From NCBI GenBank assembly GCA_036874045.1, contig CM072344.1, forward strand, positions 8,962,501 to 9,026,500: a stretch of DNA of 64,000 nucleotides. Direction: 5' to 3'. Below are positions 23,560 through 35,750 of this stretch, piece by piece. Both the position numbers and the translations under genes were made by a program. Each line of letters begins with the position of its first letter. Position 1 is the stretch's first letter. The notes under the pieces were generated by a model, which saw only the letters and a program-made list of their open reading frames with translations, was not told where the DNA came from and made no database searches. This DNA is from Cymodocea nodosa. Taxonomy: Eukaryota; Streptophyta; Magnoliopsida; Alismatales; Cymodoceaceae.

Positions 23560-24750
23560 TAACTCATGAGCTGTCAAAAATCAGATATATGATGTCATTA
23601 TCTAACCATTTCACAATTTCCTTCCTGACTACTTCTTTAAGGTTTGGATTTAATCTCTTTTCAGGAATTCTAACTCGTTTAACATTCTCTTCTAAATATA
23701 TATGATGACAACATAAAGTAAAACTTAACCCTTTTATGTTAGCCATAGTCCATCCTATTGCTTCTTTATATGTCTTTACTACATCTTTTAATTTAGATAT
23801 TTGATCTTCTTTTAAATTTGATGCAATAATGATTGGATAAGTCCACTTTTCTTCTAGAAATATATAGGTCAATTTAGGAGGTAAAGGTTTTAAATCTAAG
23901 TGTTGACCATTAGAAGCTAGAGTTCCTAATTTAACATTTTCGTCTTCAATATTAAACTCTTCTTGGTCTCCTTCTATGTTTATGTTTAAGTTTTCATCTA
24001 TATTTTCACTTACTTCTAAATTTTCAATATCTAATTGCCTATTTAATTCTTCTTGAATCACATCTTCTAACATGTCTCCTTCATCCTCTAGAAAATCTAT
24101 AGTATGTAAGGGCATTTCTAACTCCTCATCCCTTTCTGGTTTGAAAATATTTAATTAAGTATCCTCGTTACTATATGCTAATTTCATCATTCCATCTTTA
24201 CAATTTATAATAGCCCTTGACATTTCTAGAAATGGTCTTCCCAAAATTAAAGATGTATCATGATTCTAATGCTTAATGCTTACTTTGTTGGGAATCCAAA
24301 ATAACAATATCAATAGGATAGATGAAGTCTTTTACTTTAATTAGGACATCTTCTATTTTTTCTCTAGGGTATCTTATACTTCTATTTGCTAATTGAATGA
24401 TAGTCCTAATAGGGATTAAACCTTTTAATTCTAAGGATGCAAATATATCACTAGGCATAACATTTATACCTACACCTAGGTTTATTAAAGTTCTTTTCAA
24501 CGTGGTATTTCCTATTATGCATGATAAAACAAGGATTCCTAGATTAGATAACTTTTTAGGAATTTATGGCAAAAATAGAGAACTACTTTGCTTAGCTAAA
24601 ATGATTTTTCTTAACACATTCGCTCCCTTTTATTAGTACACTAATCCTTAAGAAATTTAGCACAAGGTAGCATTTTCTACAATAAATCTAACAAAGGAAT
24701 GTTAACTTGTACTTTTTCAAAAATTTCTCTAATTTTTCTTGTTTTTAGGA
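23560..24750 (-). pseudogene. pol: A2 protease and RT N-terminus, cut by C2
   Basis: On the minus strand this runs from the link upstream of protease (about 24740) through the protease and an acidic linker into the RT N-terminal region. The protease site reads LINLGVGINVMPSD where the aspartic site should be DLGA, so the catalytic Asp has become Asn. The acidic linker is an open frame at 24115-23564, ending with WLDNDIIYLIFDSS. The upstream half (zinc knuckle, primer site and LTR) is missing because SIRE-type element C2 is inserted at 24751. The target site matches A5 near 49390. Confidence 0.85.
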
Positions 24751-26442
24751 TGTTGAGTATTTTGTTTTGATGATGTGTGCTAAACAAATGTAATCATATT
24801 TACTCAATTACTATTATTTGTGAAAGTAAATTAAGAACATCAATTAATATGAAAAAGTTTACTAATATAAATACTTGTTTGTAATGGATATGAAATTATG
24901 CTATGTTAAATAACTAGTCATTAACTAAACGTTAAGTTAACGTGTGTTTTTATTGTAAAGCATGATATGTTTTAAAGTTACATTTTCTATATCATATACA
25001 GTGCACATTAAGACAACTCATTGAGTTAGTGTATTATTTGTATAAAGGTCACATGAGAACTCGTTGAGTTATAGGCTTAAAGGTTACAATAAATCACGTG
25101 AGAACACGTTAAGTTAGTAAGCAAAAGGTTAAAATGAAGAGAAGAACTCGTTAAGTTAGTATTATGCATATGGTGAAATTAAAGGTTACGAATGTTATAT
25201 TGTATCACGTGAGTTGCACATGTTTAACTCGTTAAGTTAACATAATTGTATGTGTTGAGTTGCTATATTGAACACTAAGGCAACGCATTAGGTTAGCGTT
25301 ATAAACTTAAAGTTATTATTATTACACATGGTAAATACCTTATTGTAAAAACATTTATTTATTACTAGGTCAGTGAGTTAGAGTTTTTCGAAGACTTAAA
25401 ACTATAACTATCTGAAACTCAAACTATTTTCGGTGAGTTAGCATCTAACCTTCTGAAAGATAACTTAAGTTACGTTTTCAAGTCACGATGCATGTCTCAC
25501 TAGTTTTATAATAAAAAGATATTTCGAATACTTAGAAAACTTTACTATCCAATACTTAAACACTTTTCAGTAAGTTAGCATTTAACCTTCCTAAAGATAG
25601 GTTAAGTTAGTTCGTTGAGTTAGCTACAGTACTTGTCACGTGATTTGGCACATGATGAACTCGTTAAGTTATAAATCTACTTGTTTTACTCGTTTAGTTA
25701 ACATTAACACAACTTCTTATTACACTTGATGGAAAATTTTTGGACGAGAAATTTTATTTTGTAGGAAATTTTTCAAAGATCTAAGATTGATGATTAAAGA
25801 AAATTCGAAAGGAAAACATGGGTCAAAACATGTGTATTTTGATGAAGGAAAAAGAGAAGACGCGAAGCGTGGAAAATTGGTTGTGGTTAAACATGGAGAA
25901 TATGCATGAAATGAAGATATAGTATAAAAGGTATAGAATTCTCGTTGATCAATCATCCCTACACACTAAATGAAATATATTTTCAGGGATCAAAACACCT
26001 CTCAAAGGAAAAGCTCTCAGATAGAAGAAAATTCAATGAAGTAGAGACCATCAGATATATGTCACTGAAGATTTGAAGAATCAAAAGAAAGCAAATTCAA
26101 TGAAGTGAAGAAAGTCAAATATTTGTTACTGAAGAATTGCAGAAGAAGAAGAAGAAAAAAAAGAAGAAGAAAAATCTCAAATAGGGAGAAATGTTTTAAA
26201 TTTTGCAAATTAGTTTTCTCTATTTGTAGTTATGAAATTGATTAGATGAAACATAGTATCATTATATAATTACATTTACAATTTTTTAGGAGAATTGAAT
26301 TATATATTGTAATTGAAACCTTGAATAAAATAATTTGATTAAAATAGTGTCTCAACTTGTTTTTAATTTTGAAGTTTCAATTATAATTGAAAATGTTGAA
26401 AAACACAATTCACCCCTTCTGGTGTAGCCATTCGATCTTACA
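24751..26442 (+). mobile_element. C2: 5' LTR of a SIRE-type copia element
   Basis: Starts TGTTGAGTATTTTG and ends CGATCTTACA, as C1 does, and is followed by a primer site and gag. TAGGA at 24746-24750 is the left copy of the presumed target duplication; the right end of C2 is lost. Relative to C1 it has a different motif block at about 25375-25610, in which GTTGAGTTA repeats are replaced by TTTCGGTGAGTTA/TAACCTTCTGAAA-type repeats. A GAA-rich run lies at about 26130-26175. Confidence 0.88.
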
Positions 26443-26640
26443 AGTGTTATCAGAACTAGTTAATAATCTTTGATATAAAATTGATACTAACTTAATTAAT
26501 ATCAGAGCTTGTTCTACCTCCTTTTTTTAAATAAAAATTAATATCTGAGCATACGTTTAAGTTTATTGATTTTAGGCTCAAGTTGTTTTCGAAAGTTTGA
26601 AACTGGTTAAAATCTTATAAATTGAAAAATCTAAGGTAAG
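26443..26640 (+). other. C2 primer-binding site and leader
   Basis: AGTGTTATCAGAACTAGTT at 26443-26461 is a decayed form of the initiator-Met primer site (TGGTATCAGAGC). A second copy of the following leader is found at 63871-64000, ending in the same GAAAAATCTAAGGTAAG before the gag ATG. Confidence 0.7.
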
Positions 26641-28610
26641 ATGGCTACTGGAAATAGTAATTTTTCTTTGTATAAAAGCCAAAATCTTAATCATCCTCCT
26701 TTATTTGATGAGATACATTTTGAACATTGGAAATATTGGATAGCAATCTTTCTTCAAAGTATAGATCACAAGTTGCAGTTCATGATTTCTAAACCATATA
26801 ATCTATTAACTACTCCTTATAATACTTGGGCAGTTACTGAAAAAGAAAATGAAACTCTAAATGCAAAAGGCTTAAATATTTTATTTTGTGCATTGAGTTA
26901 TGAATAGTTCAGTAAAGTGTTGGCATATAAATCTACTTATGAGGTGTGACATGCATTAGAAGTTTCATATGAATGTACTTCTCAAGTTAAAGAGACTAAG
27001 ATTAATATGTTAATTCATAAGTATGAACTCTTTAAGATGCATGAAGATGAAAGTATTTTTGAGATGTTTTCCAGATTCTTAGATATCATAAACTCTTTAA
27101 AATACTTAGGAAAGAATTTTGAACAGAAGGATTTGGTGAGAAAAATTCTCAGATCCCTAAGTTCTAAATGGTCTCAGAAAGTGACATCAATTGGGGAATC
27201 ATGAGACTTAAATGTTTATACTATAAATGAACTTATAGGAAATTTAACTACTTGTGAAGTTCAATTAAATGATTCATTGAGTCACAATAAATTAAAAATG
27301 AAGAAAGAAATAGTCTTCGAAATTAATTCAGATTCTAAAATATCAATTGATTGTAAGGAGGATTTGATTTTACTAAGAAATTCAAGAAAGTATGGAAAAC
27401 TAGGAAACAGCAAAGAAACATAAATGACAAATTCTCAATGTCAAAGTCACTGAATGAAAAGAATTCTTCATCTAGAAAGTATGTATGTTACAACTACAAG
27501 AAACCTAGACATCTTTCTCTAAATTATCCTATAAGGAAAAATGAAAAGCAAAGTAAGACAAATCAAAAGAAGAAGGCTCAAAAAACTTAGAAAAAATTTT
27601 ACAAGAAAAAGGTTTTGAAGGTCACTTAGGATGACACGTTAGAAGAGTTTGAATCTGAGGAATTATCATCAAAATCTTCGCATTCAGAAGAAGAACAAGA
27701 GTCAAAAGATGTTGCTCATATGTGCTTCATGGTAGATAAGACTGAGGTAATATCTCATCCTAAAAGTCATTCAAATTTTAACTTTGATGAATTATTATAT
27801 GCTTATCATGTATTATTACAAAAACTTAAAGTTTGTAAATTGGAAAATAAGAATATTAGAAACTCTTTGTCCATTATGGAAGAAGAAAATTGTTTCTTGT
27901 CTACTACTTTAGAAAAGTTTAAATGTGATAATGAAAATCATGTTATAGATTTGCATAAATTTAGATTTAATGAATGTGTCTTGCATGAACAAATACAGAA
28001 TATAAATGCTGAAAAATTGAAGATTGAATCTGAAAATGAAAAGTTGAGAAATAACATAAATGATCTTAAGTTAGAGATTGATAAATTAAAAATGAGAGAG
28101 CTAGATTTAAATTCCACCATTGAGAAATGAAATTTAAGTCAAACTAAGTTAAGCAAGCTAACTAGTACCCCTACGATGTCATATAAATTTGGCTTAGGAT
28201 TTGATTATCCTAAATACCTTGAATCTCAAGCCAACAAAGGATTTATTAGTTGCAGTTCAAGTAAATCTAAGACTAAAATTCCTTTTATTATGAAACAAGA
28301 TAATAAATATGTAGAAGTAGGTACTTCAAGGGATGAATCATGCAGTAATAATATAAACCAATGTGATTTATCTAAATGTACTTCTAACATGACTATTAAT
28401 GTTTCTAAAAATCTTGTTTCTTGTTCTAGAAATTCAATTACTAATGTTTCTAAAATTTCAGACAATTGTAATAAACTGAAAATTTAGAAACCTAAGCATG
28501 AAATTCAAAACACTAGTATTAGACCAATTACTAGTCCTACATGTTCTTTATCTGAAAATTCATGTATAGAAAAAGATTTTGTATCTAGAGAATATACCCA
28601 AGTGTATACC
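26641..28610 (+). pseudogene. gag: C2 gag, SIRE-type copia
   Basis: The ATG at 26641 starts MATGNSNFSLY. The capsid region follows, with HWKYWIAIFLQSID, NAKGLNILFCALS and KINMLIHKYELFKMHEDES, collinear with C3 gag. Stops occur at 26905 and 27202, and a frameshift lies near 27350. The zinc knuckle near 27485 keeps one Cys and the His but has lost two Cys (both now Tyr). A second open stretch, 27720-28130 with continuation to 28487, codes a Lys/Glu-rich coiled-coil tail typical of long SIRE gag proteins. C3 lacks this tail. Near 28610-28690 a trace of the integrase end (EETLHVSF) follows, so protease and most of integrase are deleted. Confidence 0.85.
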
Positions 28611-28791
28611 TTTGAGTGTCTATTAAGACTCACATGTTATCACTTCTACATTGAAGAAACCCTTCATGTGAGCTTCAATGAAAATTATTTCAAAATCTAA
28701 AGCTAATAATGATGATATGATCAATTTTTCAAAATCAAGGTGATGTACTTTCAGATGTTGATGAGAATATTGAGGAAAATCATAGAAAATG

Positions 28792-29374
28792 GCAATGCAA
28801 GATGAACTAAATCAATTCATAAGAAATGATGTTTGAGAATTAGTTTCTCCACCAGAAAATGGCGTCCCTTCCCACGACGCGATCACTCCTCATAGTAATT
28901 GTCAGTCACCATGTTTGGCTCAGAATCGACTCGACATCAAGAAAGTATCCTCACAGACCTCCGATGATTGGTGATTTTGGTGGTGGTGTGGAGCTTGCAG
29001 TTAGCGCAGTTCTCCACTACTCTCCCCACCCTTTTTCTTCGTCTTTCTCCTCTTCTTTTATAACAGTGCACGTTAATATTATGCAAGATGAAAATTGGAT
29101 AGTAGCAATGCAAGATGAACTAAATCAATTCATAAGAAATGATGTTTGGGAATTAGTTTCTCCACCAGAAAATGGCTTCCCTTCCCACGACGCGATCACT
29201 CCTCACAGTAATTGTCAATCACCATGTTTGGCTCGGAATCGACTCGACATCAGGAAAGTATCCTCACAAACCTCCAATGGTTGGTGATTTTGGTGGTGGT
29301 GTGGAGCTTGTAGTTAGTACGGTTCTCCACTACTCTCCCCACCCTTTTTCTTCATCTTTCTCCTCTTCTTTTAT
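28792..29374 (+). repeat. Tandem duplication of a copia-RT/Athila-LTR fusion
   Basis: Two copies, 28792-29061 and 29105-29374 (period 313), are separated by about 43 bp. Each begins with the start of copia RT (AMQDELNQFIRNDV, then ELVSPPEN). At a shared GAAAATGG it switches into reverse-oriented Athila LTR (CTTCCCTTCCCACGACG). The copies differ at several sites. The 43-bp filler contains DENWIV, the natural residues before AMQDEL, so the second copy carries slightly more of RT. The fusion happened first and was then duplicated. Confidence 0.85.
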
Positions 29375-30199
29375 ATTTCTTTCAATAGTAATTGCTTCTA
29401 CTTAGATGATTGGTTGGATTTCCTTCATTAATATCAGCGATGGTGATTTCTTCTTCATTCCACGAGTGAATTCCTACGTGATACGTGCAATCGTGGTTTT
29501 CCTTCGAATTTCTTATTTCTACAACTGCTACAGTGGCACATTAGAAAATAAATGGTCCATGGAGTTACAGCTAACTCAACGGACTTACTTCATTAATTTA
29601 ACTATAAAGCATATGCAATAAAGAAATAACTTATAAGCTACTAACACAACATGTTACCTTAGTGTATATTCAAGTAACTCTATGCGTATAGTTATGTTAA
29701 CTATTCAAGTTCAACATGTGCATCTCACGTGACATAATAAAGCATTTAAATTTAACATGTGCATAATTCTAACTTAACGAGTTCAGATATTTTGGATACT
29801 TACACATCTAACTATCCGATGCTCAAGCACATTTTGGATAGTTAGCAGATAACTTATCGAAAATTCACTTAAGTCATGCATTAATGTTACAACACGTGTA
29901 CTACAAGAAATAATAAAATATTCTTCTATTGTTTAAAATATAACTATCTGGTACATGCAATATGACTCTCTGAAATAACAGAAAATTCAGATACTTAAAA
30001 ATTTCAAAGCTTGTAATTCACCGACAGTTCAGAAATATACTTAATTAATGTTAATTTCCTAAAATTATGTAGATTCTTTCATTAAAGCATATAACAATGC
30101 AATTATAATATAATGGCTTAATTCTCATATAATAAGCTAATTATTATGCAATTAACCATCATTTAACCGTTAATATTATGCACTTTTTCATTCTAAACA
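29170..30199 (-). mobile_element. Athila-type LTR next to A3, truncated
   Basis: Minus-strand LTR beginning at 30199 (TGTTTAGAATG on the minus strand) and running down to about 29170, where it is fused to copia RT. It represents roughly the first 1.03 kb of the 1.85-kb LTR. It contains TATCCGA-type palindromes, one CAACGGA palindrome near 29570 and the GC-richer patch. It may be the 3' LTR of A3 or an independent copy, because the polypurine run lies 220 bp farther upstream. Confidence 0.75.
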
Positions 30200-31003
30200 A
30201 TACTATATCTAGATTTATATTAATAGTAAAATTTGTAGCATCTTATATAAGATTCTAAATATAACATTCAAGCAATTACAATTCTTAAAAATTTGATAGT
30301 TTCAATTATCGGATAATTACAACAAATTCATAAAAAAATTTCAATTTTAGTTTCCACAGAAATTTGTAGCACCATTCTACTTCCTCTAATTAACAAAATT
30401 ACTTAGCTTTTAATCTAATTACCTCCCCCCATACCTACATTTTGCATTGTCCTCAATGTAAAAGATTTTATAGTAAATACAGTAATTGTTAGTAGGCATG
30501 AATATTGTTTCATTGACTTAGCACCTAACTTAATGAACTTGATTCGTTGAGTTAATGAATAACTCCATGAACTGAGTTTAAATGTAAATTTAGGATAAGT
30601 AATCAATTACATACCTTGTTCTTTTGTATCTCCTTCAATATCTTTTGACTTTTAATTCTGAAAAACTTTTCATTCACAAATAATAAAAAAATATATAACA
30701 AAATAACATTTAACAACAAAACATAAATTGTTAAATCAGTGTCTTGTGTGGAACCTAGGCTCCTATGCCCTTGGTGGCTCACAAGCAAGCCAGTTGGTTT
30801 CCTAAAATAGATACCAACAAATTGGATTGATATTTTGTTTTTCTTTTCTTCCTTTTATAAAATAAAACTAAAACTAAAACAAAAAATTTCTTTCTTCTTT
30901 TTTTCCTAAAAATAAATGCAGATTACACACAACAATAAAAGTACAAAATCATAGTTTAAGAACATGATTGAAAAGTAGTAACAAATGGAATAAACGTGTC
31001 AAT
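30200..31003 (-). other. A3 3' untranslated region with polypurine run
   Basis: Reverse-strand counterpart of 8939-9735. A polypurine run (TATGGGGGGAGG, minus strand) lies at about 30423-30434. Palindromes are at 30500-30570 and a splice-donor-like AAG/GTATGT at about 30608-30617. It lies directly downstream of the F-box gene. No gene. Confidence 0.65.
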
Positions 31004-32094
31004 CTAAGCAAACTTTTTAGGCATAATTCTTTTTGCTATTAATTCTATTTTAATGCAATCTGCTTTCCTTTTTAACTTGTAAACTTGTAGTATGTTATCA
31101 ATACTAAATATAAGTGTATTACCATTAATGAATTGAAATGCAGAAAGGGATTCTCTTCTGTTCCAAGATAATGTAGTTATTTCTATTTCTACATATATTT
31201 CAATATATTCCTCTTCCCACTTCCATTCATTTAGGTCTTTCATAATCTATATTTAAAATTTCATCATTTCATCCCACCATCTTATTAAACATAAAGTAGG
31301 ACCATCATATTCATTATACCACATTTCTAATTGAATTTTATCATATTCTACAGATGGTGGTCTAGCTATATCACTAGGTATAAGCAATATTTCTATAATT
31401 CATCATCATAACTATCTATGTTTACTATGTATAAATTAAATCTAAATCCAACTGATATATCTATGACTAGATATATATATCCATCAAGTATGATATGTAT
31501 GTTGTTAATTAATGCTTTTTGTCCTAGATATATCATAGTATTTTCAGTCCAAGATCTATTTAGAAAATTATACACACTTAAACATAAATCTTCATCTCAA
31601 TTTCCAATTGGTCTCTAGTAAAACAATTTTTCAGGAATGGTTGAATTTTTATCAGAAAATGTTAAAGCTGACCCACAATTTTCAGTTGGTACTTCAAATC
31701 TATTAAGCCTTCCTATATTCCATTCTTCTCTAGTGATAGGATTTCTAATCAAAATATCGGGTAACAGAATTGCATACCTTGGTTTGGTTCTGTAAATAAT
31801 TAATCATTCATCTATCCCCATAATATGATCTATTCCTTCTAATGTATTGGGTGGAATTCCAGCATTTTCTTCCATATTCAGATATTCATACCTTATTGAA
31901 CTACGATTAAATGACTTTCACAAAAATCCATCTCTAATCTTAGTCATTTTTGCAGCTTGTAGTCTATGAAAATAATTTTCTCTAATACAGTCTTTAATTT
32001 CTTTTGATACACAACACAATTTGCATAGATCTTTAGCTGATAAGTTACTCAGTACTTCCCTCAGTGTATCCAATGGTAATTTCATCAATTCCAT
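31004..32094 (-). pseudogene. F-box protein gene captured in element A3
   Basis: F-box proteins are substrate receptors of SCF ubiquitin ligases and bind SKP1 through the F-box. The ATG at about 32094 starts MELMKLPLDTLREVLSNL. KDLCKLCCVSKEI and FHRLQAAKM follow, a good F-box of about 45 residues. The remaining 310 or so codons look like a plant F-box associated region: YAILLPDILIRNPITREEW, later ARPPSVEYDKIQLEMWYNE and WDEMMKF, and finally SIDNILQVYKLKRK. Stops occur at about 31918, 31825, 31625 and 31610. A frameshift lies near 31395, with further stops near 31255. Upstream is an intron, then the end of gag; downstream are the element's 3' UTR and LTR. A second copy is at 45784. Confidence 0.8.
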
Positions 32095-32105
32095 CTGTTG
32101 TGATT

Positions 32106-32250
32106 CTATATAACATAAACAAAAATTTAATAGAGATAAAATTAACATAGCTACTTACTTACCCTCGTGGAGTTAGGTCATAACTCAACGGACTAAGTTC
32201 ATTGAGTTAAGTAATAACTCTAGGATACTAGTAACTATAATTAAACTTAC
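32106..32250 (-). other. Candidate intron between gag and F-box gene (A3)
   Basis: 145 bp on the minus strand, from AT/GTAAGTTT to TATATAG/AATCAC. The F-box ATG lies 11 bases after the acceptor. Length, ends and position are the same in A4 (45628-45772). It contains one GTTGAGTTA palindrome. Splicing is inferred from the consensus and from conservation in two copies. Confidence 0.55.
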
Positions 32251-32289
32251 ATTTTTTTTCTTTTTATATTTTTCTACTTACTATATTAT

Positions 32290-32858
32290 ATATAGTTGCT
32301 TCAATTATACTACTTCATTCAACTTCCCTCCTATAGGAGGTATCAATTTCATTAACAGTTCTGTTGATAGGGTTAGGTACTGCTTGCATTGGCAATCCTC
32401 TAGTAGGTCTAACTTCTATTGATTTCTTCTATCTAAGGGGTATATTTCTATTCATATTTTAATTTTGAATGGCAACATTTCCAAATACATGATCTAGACG
32501 ATTGTTTAATTGTTGAATTATCTTTTCTAACTTCTCTATTTTAGATCCTTGTTCAATTATTACTTCATAATTTATATTTTTGTCATTTATATTTTCTCCT
32601 CCCTAGAAATTCTTATTTCTCCAAGATAAGTTTGGGTGATTTCTCCAATTAGGGTTATAAGAGTTTCCAAAGTTATCTTTCTAATTTCTAGCATAAATAA
32701 TATCTAAATCATTAATGTTTGCATTCTTTTCTGCTAGCTTTTCATTTAATGATAACTCTTCTATTTTCTTTGTTAACTTAGTTAATTTAACTTCAAGCAT
32801 AGTGCTTGAATCTATTTCATGCATTCCCCTTGGCAATATTCTTTTATCCATAATAGCT
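32290..32858 (-). pseudogene. gag: A3 gag C-terminal part, cut by A4
   Basis: Minus-strand sequence matching A4 45030-45570: DKRILPRGMHEIDSS, then LTKLTKKIEEL-type coiled coil, NANINDLDIIYA, an Athila-like NP..RNHPN stretch and the end TSY-R-EVE before a conserved TGA. The capsid core lies beyond 32858, where A4 is inserted. Several Gln and Trp codons are stops. It is followed by the candidate intron and the F-box gene. Confidence 0.8.
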
Positions 32859-35667
32859 TGTTCAGAATGAAAAAGTGCATAATATTAACGGTTAAATGAT
32901 GGTTAATTGCATAATATTTAGCTTATCATATGAGAATTAAGTCTCTATGTTATAATTGCATTGTTATATGCTTTAATGAAAGAATCTACATAATTTCAGG
33001 AAATTAACGTTAATTAAGTATATTTCTAAACTGTCGGTGAATTACAAGCTTTGAAATTCCTTTTCTATCTGAATTTTCTGTTATTTCGGAGAGTTATATT
33101 GCATGTACCAGACAGTTATGTTTTAAATGCTTAAAGAATATTTTATTATTTTCTGGAGTAAACATGTTGAAACCGTAATGCATGACTTAAGTGGATTTTC
33201 GATAAGTTATCTCGTAACTATTTGAAATGCATTTGAGCATCGGACAGTTAGGTGTGTAAGTATCCAAAACATCTGAACTAGTTATTTCTTTATTGCGCAT
33301 GTTTTATAGTTAAATTAGTGAAGTAAGTCCGTTGAGTTAGCTGTAACTCTACAGACCATTTATTTTCTAATATGCCACTATAGCAATTGCAGAAACAGGA
33401 CATTCAAAGGAAAACCACGATTGCAAGTATCACACAGGAATTCACTCGTGGAATGAAGAAGAAATCACCATTGTTGATATGAATGAAGGAAATCCAACTG
33501 ATCATCTAAGCAGAAGTAGTTACTACAGAAAGAAATATAAAAGAAGAGGAGAAAGACAAAGAAAGGGTGTGTGTAGAAGTGGAGAACCACGCTAACTATA
33601 GGAAGCGTCGGAAGTTCCCTGAAGCTCCACACCACCACCAAAATCACCAACCATCAGAGGTCTACGAGGATACTTTCCTAATGTCGGGTTGATTTCGAGC
33701 CAAACATGATGACTAACTACCACTGTGAGGAGTGATTGCGTTGCGGGAAGGGAAGCCATTTTCACCAAGCACCGACTCATATCTTAAGAGATCGTAAAGC
33801 TTCTAGCCTTAGTTTCGAGTTGATGCCAGTATGTTGAAGAGGAGGTCATTTTACAATTCTTGATTTGCGATTCTATAAGGAGAAGAGGCAAGATTGCAAG
33901 TGATTAAGTTTTCAGTGGTGTAATCGCGTCGCATGTAGTGACTGAAGTTTTTACTATCGATAGAGATTTTTACATTTCACCTTTCATTCATCTTCAGGAA
34001 CATATCAAAACAAAAATACCAAAAACAACAAATTATCTGTGTTTACATTTAGTATTAAAGTGTCATATTGTTTGTTTTGTATCGTGATTAATGTTATCAT
34101 TGTTAGTATTGTGAATGTTTTACATTTGTTTGATTCAGAAAATAGAAAATAATTTTATTATTTACTGAAATTGATTCATTCTAAATACTTAAAGATTTTA
34201 ATGGTTACTGTTTACAATATTTGAATGTTAGTGATACTTAATGATAAATCTAATATTTGTTATTATCTCAATGGATCATTCAGTTAACCTTCTATGACAC
34301 GATACTGAAACACTCAACTCTAAACTCATCGATGCTAGGAGTGAAGAGTAAGAGAAGAAATAATACAGAGAAGAAACATGATTTACGTGGTTCAGCAACA
34401 GCCTATGTCCACGGAGAGTTGAGGGTTCCTTATGAGCTTCGGCACAATCAACCGCAATGTTTTACAACATCATAAAGGTTTATATACTACCCAACTTAGG
34501 GTTTATAAACCTTTAATTACATACAAGCCATTATAGTAGAGAAATAATGCTTCGTAGAAGAGGCTCTTAATTTCGAAGCTTTATCTTCTTAACTCTCCGA
34601 AATCTATAGTATTTTGGATAGTTACAGACTTAACTATCCGAAGAGAATATTCTTTCTGAGTGAGTGGTACAGTACTAGGTTAACTATCCAGAGAGATTCG
34701 GTATTTTGGACAGTTACTGACTTAACTGTCCAAAAAGTCACTTACTTTTCTCTCTCTATCCTTTCGGAAGGTTATGCTGATAACTCACCGAAAACTGCAT
34801 GTCTTTCGGATAGTTACACCTTAACTATTTAAAAACTCACTTAAGTGTCTTTTCAGGCATTTCGGAAGGTTCTACCGATAACCCTCCGAAAAACTCATGA
34901 ACTTCGGATGGTTACTGCCTAACTATCCGAAGATCCACTTAAGTCACTGCTTTCCAGATACTTGGCTTCTTAACTATCCGAAGATCCACTTAAGTGTCCT
35001 TTAAGTCATTTCGGATAGTTACAACTTAACTCTCTGAAATCTTTTGACTTTCGGATAGTTAACTCAAAGCCTCCGACTGAACTTTTATTTCCGAATACTT
35101 AGTTCTGTAACCTACCGAAAATATATAACTACTAGATAAATATTGTTAACAAGCTTCCGATTGAACCTGGACTACTTACGGCATGCTCCACACCTGTAAT
35201 ACTTGCCCTAACAATATTAACTAACATTAAAGAGCTTAATTGATGTTATTTACATTCTGTGGAATCACCCAATGGTTGGCCGAATTCCTCTGTAAATGGC
35301 AGTATTTAACGGGAAAGGTAGGCTCGTGGAGTTAACTTAAGTCCATGAGGTTAGTCCGTTGAGTTAACCATAACTCCACGAACTAAGTCCATTGTGTTAA
35401 TTGTAACTCAATGGAGTGCTTAACTGAACACATATAAATTTCAATATAAAAATCGAAACAGTACACAATTCTTACTCAATCTCTGTGGGATCGACCTGTA
35501 CTTGCACACAATTACAATATACACTGTGTACTTCTAGTTAAAAATATAAATTGGATTTAATATCTAATTTGTGTGAAAGGTTATTTGTTTACTTCTAAAA
35601 GTAATTATTTATATAAGCATAAAAACAAATAAAACAAGTTTATGATTTAACTTTTCACAACAAAACA
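32859..35667 (+). mobile_element. A4 5' LTR, Athila-type, interrupted by a solo LTR
   Basis: Starts TGTTCAGAATGAAAAAGTG inside the gag of A3 and ends just before a perfect primer site. Removing the solo LTR at 34258-35213 and its duplicated 5 bp leaves about 1848 bp, which agrees with about 1.85 kb for the A5 LTR. It has TATCCGA-type palindromes at 33180-33260, a TATA-like AATATAAAAG near 33534, the GC-richer patch near 33590-33770 and GTTGAGTTA palindromes at 35330-35420. Confidence 0.88.
34258..35213. mobile_element. Solo LTR (956 bp) of another family, palindrome-rich
   Basis: TGTTATTATC...CCCTAACA with perfect 5-bp target duplication ATATT (34253-34257 and 35214-35218). Surrounding Athila LTR sequence rejoins exactly. 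Between 34610 and 35130 it is built almost entirely of GGATAGTTA/TAACTATCCGA palindromes spaced about 35-50 bases apart. The early part holds ACGTGGTTCAGC and a GTTTATATACTACCC stretch that could be a TATA region. No coding capacity. Confidence 0.88.
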
Positions 35668-35675
35668 AGTTTTTC

Positions 35676-35693
35676 TGGCGCCGTTGCCGGGGA
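35676..35693 (+). other. A4 primer-binding site (tRNA-Asp)
   Basis: TGGCGCCGTTGCCGGGGA is the classic Athila primer site, complementary to the 3' end of tRNA-Asp. It is the only intact copy in the window. It fixes the LTR/internal boundary and the plus orientation of A4. Confidence 0.92.
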
Positions 35694-35750
35694 TTGAGAA
35701 TCTAAGCAATTTTGAGTGCTGTTTTGTTTTAATAGCAAAGGGAGTGTTGT

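Noticed and set aside
28859-29287. 142-residue open frame as a new protein
   Set aside because: It is the reverse strand of an Athila LTR running through a duplicated copia-RT junction; its parts are explained by those elements.
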